Part shown: piece after piece, positions 5,908 through 10,605 of the stretch
How the letters are laid out: the number at the start of each line of letters is the position of its first letter
Position numbering within the stretch: the first letter of the stretch is position 1
DNA from: a bacterium
GTDB lineage: Bacteria > Vulcanimicrobiota > Xenobia > Xenobiales > Xenobiaceae
NCBI GenBank assembly: GCA_017444165.1
Contig: JAFSXH010000267.1
Coordinates: 1-10,605, forward strand
Reading direction: 5' to 3'
DNA length: 10,605 bases
The notes under the pieces: model-generated
Databases searched by the model: none
The model's input: only the letters and a program-made list of their open reading frames with translations
Told to the model about the DNA's origin: nothing
Translations under genes and position numbers: made by a program

Positions 5908-7524
5908 ATGTTGACCGTTCTGGATCAGATTATGGTGTTAATAGCCAGTTTGCTCTTTTTAGCAATTGGCTGGTTTTGGGGCGTTCGTTTAGAGAATAAG
6001 CGTCAACAAGCTGCAAAGTTGTCGGCTGACGATATTTATAGAGAAGCAGAGAAGAGCGCAAAAGAGATAAAGATGAATGCTGAGAGGGAGGCGGATAATC
6101 TCAAGAAAGAGCGTGTTTTAGAGGCTAAAGAACAGATCCGAGAGCTAGAATTGGTGAGTAAAGCCAAGTTGGATGAGGAAAATTCTAAGTTACAGGCTAG
6201 AAGCAAGGATATTTCCGAGTCTGAGGAGTTGTTGAAGGCTAAGGAAAAGTTGTTTTATGAGCGTGAGGGGCAGATAAGGGAACAAGAGGAGCGTTTGCGT
6301 GTTGAGGAAGAGCGTCTCAACAATTGGGGAGCAGAATTGGAACAACGCACTAAGAGTGTACAAGATTCCGAGGAAGTTTTGCGTGAGTCGCTGGAGAGAG
6401 TAGCCAACTTTACTAGTGAAGAGGCGAAGCAGGAGATTTTTAAAAGGGTCGAGAGCGAAAATAGTCTTTTTTTGGCTCGTCGTATACGTCAAGCTGAAAT
6501 TAAGGCCAAAGAAGAAGCTGATAGCAAAGCTAAATGTATAATTGCTACCTCTATTCAAAAATTTGCTTCGGATCAAGTAATTGAATCTACAGTGTCCACA
6601 GTGAAGTTGTTCTCTGAGGATATTAAGGGTAAGATAATCGGTCGTGATGGGCGCAATATTCGCTGTTTGGAAAAAGAGACAGGTGTTGATTTAACTATAG
6701 GAGGAGATACTTCAGAGGTAGTTCTTTCCTGTTACGATCCTGTACGTCGTGAAGTAGCTCGTGTTGCTTTGGAAGAGTTGATTGCTGATGGGCGCATAGA
6801 TCAGAATAAGATTGAGGAAGTTGTAAAAAAATCGCGACACAAGATAGAAGAGTTAATAATAAGTAAAGGTTTAGATGCTTCTGTGGAAGCTGGAATAGCT
6901 GGCTTGAGTCAGGAGTTGATAAAATATCTAGGTTGTTTGCATTTTCGTACTTCCTATGGTCAGAATATGCTTCAGCACTCCTTAGAGGTGAGTTTTTTGG
7001 CTGCTAGTATGGCCGAAGAGTTACATGCTGATGTTCAAGTAGCCGCTCGGGCTGGGCTCTTACATGACATAGGCAAAGCCATCACTAAAGATATTGAGGG
7101 GCCACACGCTATTGTTGGAGCGCGTCTTTGTGAGGAGTATGGCGAGAATCCAGCAGTGGTTCACTGTGTAGAGGCTCACCACGAAGATGTTGAGCAGAGG
7201 AGTATAGAGGCGATGTTAGTGCAGGCCGCTGACGCTATATCGGCAGCTAGACCTGGAGCGCGCAGAGAAGATTCGGAGAATTATATCCATCGTTTGGAAA
7301 GTTTAGAGAAGATTGCTCGTGGCTTCGAAGGGGTGGAGCAGGCTTATGCTATTCAGGCTGGTCGTGAAATTAGGGTCTTTGTTAATCCTCATATTGTCAA
7401 CGATTTTGAATCGGTAGTCTTGGCTAACAACATTGCCAAGAGTGTGGAAGAGAAGAGCCAATATCCTGGAGTTGTTCAAGTTACAGTCATACGTGAAAAT
7501 AAGTGCACAGCTATGGCGCGTTAG
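5908..7524 (+). CDS. rny: Ribonuclease Y, membrane-anchored endoribonuclease
   Basis: RNase Y starts bulk mRNA decay in many bacteria without RNase E and sits at the inner face of the membrane. From ATG 5908 the protein has 538 residues. A single N-terminal membrane helix (about 8-26, IMVLIASLLFLAIGWFWGV) is followed by a long charged coiled coil (about 30-200), a KH RNA-binding domain (about 215-280, with GKIIGRDGRNIR) and an HD hydrolase domain holding the metal ligands HSLEV and LLHDIGKA near 383. The conserved C-terminal block has DAISAARPGARR and YAIQAGREIRVFV. All key parts are present and length matches the family. Starts at 5872 or 5878 inside recX are less likely. The recA, recX, rny order suggests one operon; recA and rny are neighbours in many Firmicutes. 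Confidence 0.97.
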   Translation: MLTVLDQIMVLIASLLFLAIGWFWGVRLENKRQQAAKLSADDIYREAEKSAKEIKMNAEREADNLKKERVLEAKEQIRELELVSKAKLDEENSKLQARSKDISESEELLKAKEKLFYEREGQIREQEERLRVEEERLNNWGAELEQRTKSVQDSEEVLRESLERVANFTSEEAKQEIFKRVESENSLFLARRIRQAEIKAKEEADSKAKCIIATSIQKFASDQVIESTVSTVKLFSEDIKGKIIGRDGRNIRCLEKETGVDLTIGGDTSEVVLSCYDPVRREVARVALEELIADGRIDQNKIEEVVKKSRHKIEELIISKGLDASVEAGIAGLSQELIKYLGCLHFRTSYGQNMLQHSLEVSFLAASMAEELHADVQVAARAGLLHDIGKAITKDIEGPHAIVGARLCEEYGENPAVVHCVEAHHEDVEQRSIEAMLVQAADAISAARPGARREDSENYIHRLESLEKIARGFEGVEQAYAIQAGREIRVFVNPHIVNDFESVVLANNIAKSVEEKSQYPGVVQVTVIRENKCTAMAR

Positions 7525-7534
7525 CATAGTTTCG

Positions 7535-7540
7535 AGGAGG
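7535..7540 (+). promoter_or_regulatory. Strong ribosome binding site for the TPR protein
   Basis: AGGAGG at 7535-7540 is a perfect Shine-Dalgarno 9 nt before ATG 7550. It fixes the start there, although the frame is open back to 7433 inside rny, and it places a clean signal peptide at the N-terminus. Confidence 0.85.
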
Positions 7541-7549
7541 TGTTTTGTT

Positions 7550-8599
7550 ATGAGAAAGTTCCTTCTAAGTTTATTGCTATCTCTGGTCCTGGCTAGTTCT
7601 TTGGCTCTAACTTGCTGGGCTGATGAGGTTGGAGCCGTGCAGTATTACAAACAAGCTCGCACCTACGTTGCTTCTAAACATTGGGATGAGGCAGCAAAAT
7701 TGTTAGAAAGTGCTCTCAAGATTGATCCTGGATATGCCGATGCTCTGTACATGGCTGCTATCTGTTATATGTCTATGGAAGAGTATGACAAGGCTGTACC
7801 ACTCTTGAAGAGATTGACCAGTTTGCGCCCTGAGTTTATCAATGGTTGGGGAATGTTGGCTAATGTTTATGTTGCTCAGAACAAACTGGATGAGGCTCGT
7901 AAAGCCGTAGGAGAGTTGAGCCGTGCGCCTGGCGGCGGCCCTGATTCGCGCTATATGTTGGGTGTTCTCAACTGGATTGAGGGCAAGATTCCTGAAGCTG
8001 AAAAGGAGTGGCGCGAGGCTATTCGTCTGCGTCCAGAAATGGCTAAGGCCCATTATAATTTAGGTATATTGCATAGAGTTAAAAATGATCGTGTGCGTTC
8101 TATGTCTTTTTTGACTGATGCCGTGCGTTTGGATAATGAAAATCCTCAATATCGCTACAGTTTGGCTGTTTTACAAATGGAGATGGGCAATAAGATCAAT
8201 GGCAACTCCAATCTTGATCGTGTGCGCGCTCAAACAGATCGTCCCGATTTGGCTTCTCTGGCTTTAGCTTATCAGATGTTGAGTAATGATAAACCAGGCC
8301 CAGCTGAGAAAGCCGCTAAAAAGGCTATAGAGGAGAATAAAGAGCTAACTGATGCTTATATCGTGCGCGGTCGAGCTTTAGTTAGATTAGGTGATGATAA
8401 AGAAGCTAAGGCTATGTTCGAACAGGCTCTCAAATTGGATATGAACATACCTGAAGCTAAAAAAGTTTTAGCATCTATAGAGGAACGTGAAAAAGCACAG
8501 ATTGAGAAAGCTAAAAAGGAACAAGTTGAAGAGTCTCAAGATAGTTGTGATCCTTTAGAGCAATTAGAACAACTTGAAAGCGAATCTGAAAATAATTGA
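7550..8599 (+). CDS. Exported tetratricopeptide-repeat protein
   Basis: A 349-residue protein with a Sec signal peptide (basic MRK, hydrophobic 4-21, predicted cleavage after CWA at 24). The T before Cys22 argues against a lipoprotein. After it come about seven tetratricopeptide-like helical hairpins (about 28-325). Clear ones include WDEAAKLLESALKIDPGYAD, EEYDKAVPLLKRLTSLRP, AEKEWREAIRLRP and KEAKAMFEQALKLD. The last 35 residues are highly charged with Glu-rich repeats (EQLEQLESESENN). TPRs mediate protein contacts, so this is probably a scaffold outside the cytoplasmic membrane; the partner is not known. It starts 25 nt after rny. Its stop codon overlaps the TTG start of the next gene, a solute-binding lipoprotein, which suggests coupled expression and perhaps a joint role. 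Confidence 0.85.
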   Translation: MRKFLLSLLLSLVLASSLALTCWADEVGAVQYYKQARTYVASKHWDEAAKLLESALKIDPGYADALYMAAICYMSMEEYDKAVPLLKRLTSLRPEFINGWGMLANVYVAQNKLDEARKAVGELSRAPGGGPDSRYMLGVLNWIEGKIPEAEKEWREAIRLRPEMAKAHYNLGILHRVKNDRVRSMSFLTDAVRLDNENPQYRYSLAVLQMEMGNKINGNSNLDRVRAQTDRPDLASLALAYQMLSNDKPGPAEKAAKKAIEENKELTDAYIVRGRALVRLGDDKEAKAMFEQALKLDMNIPEAKKVLASIEEREKAQIEKAKKEQVEESQDSCDPLEQLEQLESESENN

Positions 8600-9870
8600 A
8601 AAATTATCTCTTCTTTGCATTAGTAGTAGTTCTGTTTGTTTCGTTGTTGGGAGTGTTGGGCTGTACGAAGTTGGAGTCAGAGGATGGCCTCACCCATATA
8701 GAAGTTTGGACGATAGCTTTAAAACCCAAGTTTACGTCCTGCATGGAGGGGCTGTTTGCAAAATTTGAGGAGGACAATCCTGGCATAAAGATCGATTGGA
8801 TAGATCTTCCTCAACAGAATATCGTTCAAAAGCTGATGGCTTCTATTGCTGGTGGGGTGGCTCCCGATCTTGTCAATCTCAACGCTAGTGAGGCCATATC
8901 TTTGGCGCAACGCCACAGTTTAGCGGCCATTTCTGATCTTGTCACTCCAGAGGAAGAGGGAGAGTATTTTCCTAATCTTTGGCAGGCGGCTAATTGTGAA
9001 GGCAAAGTTTATGCCTTTCCCTGGTACGTCTCTACCAGAGTTTTGATCTACAATCGCGATCTTTTGCAGAAGGCTGGTTGGCCTGTTGACAAACCTCCGC
9101 AAAGTCGCGTTGAGGCTGTAAGGTTGGCGGAGATTGTTCATAGGAGATCGCCCAATATTTACGGATTTTTTCCTGTAGTTCGTCTTTTGGATGATTGGCA
9201 GATGGAGGAATTGCCTGTCTACGATAAGCGCAGTGGTCTAGCTCTTTTTGCTGGTAAAGAGCAAGCTGAACTTTTGGGGTGGTATGCCGATCTTTATAGG
9301 CGAGAGATTATTCCTAAAGAGGTCTTGATTGAGGGCTACACTGGAGCTTTAGAACGTTATAAACAGGGGAATTTGGCTCTTTTGGAGGCAGGGCCGCAGT
9401 TGCTCTTGCAGATCAAAGCCGATGCGCCTGAAGTTTATAAAGTGACAGATGTAGCTAAATTGCCCTGGTCTTCCAAAGGTCTTTTACCCGCTTCTTTAAT
9501 GAATTTTGTCATTCCTCAATCGAGCAAACATAAAGAGTTGGCCGTTAAGTTAGGTCTATTCTTAACTAGTTGGCAGAATCAACTAGCCTTTGCTAAAGAG
9601 GTTCCTTTGTTGACCTCAACCATAAAGAGTACGGAAGACAAGTTTTTTATTCAAGGCAGAGGTGAACCTTTGCAGGACAAGGCTATTCGCATATCGTTGC
9701 AACAGTTGCCTTATGCGAGAGATTTTTCTCTCAAACTGTCGCATAGTAAGGAGCTGGAACGTTTAATAAATCGAGGGGCTGAGAAGGCTATTTATGGTGA
9801 AGTTGAACCTTTGCCCGCTTTGCAAAGCACCGCTTTAGAATGGAATGAGATTGTTGGCAATGGAAGATAA
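8596..9870 (+). CDS. Extracellular solute-binding lipoprotein, ABC-transporter family 1 type
   Basis: A 424-residue protein with a lipoprotein signal: hydrophobic residues 5-21 and lipobox VLGC with the lipidated Cys at 23. The mature part resembles family 1 (sugar-type, MalE/UgpB-like) binding proteins. It begins with IEVWTIALKP and includes FAKFEEDNPGIKIDWIDLP, KLMASIAGGVAPDLVNLN and, later, the hinge-side segment GKVYAFPWYVSTRVLIYNRDLL, typical of the fold. It would capture a ligand, probably a carbohydrate or similar polar compound, at the outer face of the membrane. The start is TTG at 8596, overlapping the TPR stop as TTGA, with only weak Shine-Dalgarno support; no other start would keep the whole signal peptide. 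No ABC permease or ATPase gene is next to it, so it is an orphan in this window. The ligand cannot be told from sequence. Confidence 0.88.
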   Translation: MKNYLFFALVVVLFVSLLGVLGCTKLESEDGLTHIEVWTIALKPKFTSCMEGLFAKFEEDNPGIKIDWIDLPQQNIVQKLMASIAGGVAPDLVNLNASEAISLAQRHSLAAISDLVTPEEEGEYFPNLWQAANCEGKVYAFPWYVSTRVLIYNRDLLQKAGWPVDKPPQSRVEAVRLAEIVHRRSPNIYGFFPVVRLLDDWQMEELPVYDKRSGLALFAGKEQAELLGWYADLYRREIIPKEVLIEGYTGALERYKQGNLALLEAGPQLLLQIKADAPEVYKVTDVAKLPWSSKGLLPASLMNFVIPQSSKHKELAVKLGLFLTSWQNQLAFAKEVPLLTSTIKSTEDKFFIQGRGEPLQDKAIRISLQQLPYARDFSLKLSHSKELERLINRGAEKAIYGEVEPLPALQSTALEWNEIVGNGR

Positions 9871-10231
9871 AGAGAAAGTTTTAGAATCTGGGGATGCTAA
9901 AGTTACCATTGAGGATATGCGCCAGGCGGTGATCGCCTTTCGTGATGCCAGGGATTGGAAGCAATTTCATAACGCTAAGGATTTGATAATTGCTCTCAAT
10001 GTTGAAGCGGCAGAGTTATTGGAGTTGTGCCTCTTTCGTACCAATGAGGAGATGGGAAGCAGAGAGCGTTTTGCTGAGGAGATGGCCGATGTGCTTTCTT
10101 ACTTGTTGACTCTCTCCGATTGCTTAAATGTAGATCTTTCCAAAGCTTTGGCGGCTAAAATGAAAATTAACGCCAAACACTATCCAGTAGAGAAAGCTAA
10201 GGGGAGTAGGCTTAAGTATACAGAGCTGTAG
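9860..10231 (+). CDS. MazG-like nucleotide pyrophosphohydrolase
   Basis: A 123-residue protein of the all-alpha NTP pyrophosphohydrolase superfamily (MazG-like, close to the RS21-C6/dCTPase type). Such enzymes hydrolyse (d)NTPs to the monophosphate and pyrophosphate and clean the nucleotide pool. The Mg-binding motifs are visible as ExxE at 49-52 (VEAAELLEL) and ExxD at 74-77 (EEMADVLSYLL). The family landmarks FRDARDWKQFHNAKDL and, near the C-terminus, YPVEKAKGS are also present. Length fits the single-domain type. ATG 9860 is chosen because the five extra residues from ATG 9845 look non-conserved; neither start has a strong Shine-Dalgarno. It overlaps the end of the lipoprotein gene by 11 nt, so translation is probably coupled. 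Substrate preference cannot be told. Confidence 0.9.
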   Translation: MEDKEKVLESGDAKVTIEDMRQAVIAFRDARDWKQFHNAKDLIIALNVEAAELLELCLFRTNEEMGSRERFAEEMADVLSYLLTLSDCLNVDLSKALAAKMKINAKHYPVEKAKGSRLKYTEL

Positions 10232-10302
10232 ACTATTGTAATTTTACTTTGTGTTCTTGTTTTATGTTTCAGTATCTGATGTGTTTTATTTTTTATCGCA
10301 AT

Positions 10303-10345
10303 CCGCCAAAAGACTCCTTCCTCTTAGGTGGGAGATGAATGGCGG
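10303..10345 (+). repeat. Nested symmetric hairpin upstream of tnpB
   Basis: Three stacked stems share one axis. CCGCCA (10303-10308) pairs with TGGCGG (10340-10345), CTCC (10314-10317) with GGAG (10331-10334), and CCT (10320-10322) with AGG (10326-10328). The internal loops are symmetric (5 by 5 purine-rich, 2 by 2), with a 3-nt apical loop, and all 13 pairs are Watson-Crick. It is 12 nt before the tnpB start. It may be the subterminal hairpin of the transposon's left end, or a leader RNA that controls tnpB. No T-run follows it, so it is not a terminator. Confidence 0.7.
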
Positions 10346-10357
10346 TGGTGAAAGGGG

Positions 10358-10605
10358 GTGAGCAAAACGTATCTAACGCAATCAAACGTCATCAGAGGTC
10401 TTTCTAAAGAAGAATATTCCATGTTGAGGGAGATGTGCCAGTATAGCAACAATCTCTACAATGTGGCTCTCTATAATATCAGACAATACTACTTCCAAGA
10501 GAAGAAATTTCTGAAATACGAGGAGAATTATCATGTCTGCAAGGAAAACGAGAATTACAGTCTGTTGCAGGCTGGCGTATCCCAGCAGACATTGAAGGTT
10601 GTTGA
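10358..10605 (+). CDS. tnpB: TnpB, IS200/IS605-family OrfB (RNA-guided nuclease type), N-terminal part
   Basis: Only the first 82 codons are visible; the frame is still open at the window edge. The protein begins SKTYLTQSNVIRGLSKEEY and continues LREMCQYSNNLYNVALYN, then FLKYEENYHVCKENENY and QAGVSQQTLKVV. I recognise this as the N-terminal region of a TnpB subgroup widespread in Firmicutes. TnpB proteins are RuvC-like nucleases guided by an RNA from the element's 3' end, promoting retention of IS200/IS605 elements. The RuvC and zinc motifs lie beyond the window, so activity cannot be judged. The GTG at 10358 is the only start near the conserved beginning, since an in-frame TGA lies at 10349-10351. 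GGTGG at 10344-10348 may serve as the ribosome binding site, but the G-run right before GTG is unusual. No TnpA is visible upstream. Confidence 0.9.
   Translation, partial: MSKTYLTQSNVIRGLSKEEYSMLREMCQYSNNLYNVALYNIRQYYFQEKKFLKYEENYHVCKENENYSLLQAGVSQQTLKVV

Larger units (their letters stand above)
10258..10605 (+). mobile_element. Left part of an IS200/IS605-type (tnpB-only?) element
   Basis: Everything from the T-rich stretch after the MazG-like gene to the window edge is assigned to the element, because of the tnpB start and the hairpin at 10303-10345. The exact left boundary is not visible: these elements have no terminal inverted repeats or target duplications, so 10258 is only a placeholder within the gap 10232-10302. 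No Y1 transposase TnpA precedes tnpB, which suggests a non-autonomous, tnpB-only arrangement unless tnpA lies downstream. Confidence 0.55.

Noticed and set aside
6190..6576. Minus-strand ORF of 128 codons opposite rny
   Set aside because: It lies opposite the coiled-coil codons of rny, whose Glu and Lys bias yields Leu- and Phe-rich antisense frames.
10246..10300. T-rich stretch as a terminator after the MazG-like gene
   Set aside because: It has many Ts but no GC-rich hairpin before them; TACAG/CTGTA near 10218 has only a 2-nt loop and lies within the coding end.
10232..10357. Group I intron of an IStron upstream of tnpB
   Set aside because: Only about 126 bp separate the genes, too short for a group I intron core, and no P7-like core is visible.
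1..10605. CRISPR array or phage region
   Set aside because: No regularly spaced direct repeats, integrase or phage structural genes are seen; the only long repeat is the tRNA-Asp pair.

Overview
This window is a stretch of bacterial chromosome, mid-to-low GC by eye, with almost every gene on the + strand and very short or overlapping gene junctions. The content is mostly housekeeping. The gene orders dnaK-dnaJ-prmA-rsmE and recA-recX-rny, the RNase Y, the genomically encoded CCA ends of the tRNAs and the type of TnpB at the right end all resemble Firmicutes and other deep-branching low-GC lineages. No rRNA or other decisive phylogenetic marker is present, so I do not name a taxon.

Left block (1-3263), protein folding and translation-apparatus methylation. 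The 3' part of dnaK is followed by a good intrinsic terminator, then dnaJ, prmA (its start lies inside the end of dnaJ) and rsmE (1 nt after prmA). I see no promoter between dnaK and dnaJ, so the terminator probably acts as a partial attenuator that lowers dnaJ, prmA and rsmE expression relative to dnaK.

Middle (3264-4372), a tRNA transcription unit. A perfect-consensus promoter (TTGACA, 17 nt, TATAAT) drives tRNA-Val(CAC), tRNA-Asp(GUC), tRNA-Phe(GAA) and a second, identical tRNA-Asp(GUC). The unit ends at a hairpin plus T-run terminator. A perfect 10-bp inverted repeat brackets the first tRNA-Asp. A small unrecognised protein gene and an AT-rich region carrying the recA promoter follow.

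Right-centre (4373-7524), recA, recX and rny (RNase Y), closely packed: homologous recombination and SOS, its modulator, and the membrane-anchored mRNA-decay endonuclease. Then (7550-10231) come an exported TPR protein, an orphan ABC-type solute-binding lipoprotein whose TTG start overlaps the TPR stop codon, and a small MazG-like nucleotide pyrophosphohydrolase that overlaps the lipoprotein gene.

Right edge (10232-10605): a mobile element begins here. The N-terminal 82 codons of a TnpB (IS200/IS605 OrfB type, RNA-guided nuclease family) are visible and run off the window. An elaborate nested symmetric hairpin lies just upstream, with an overlapping mini-ORF and a G5 run at the start. This junction is the most interesting part of the window. 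The downstream end, where a guide (omega) RNA would be expected, is not visible.
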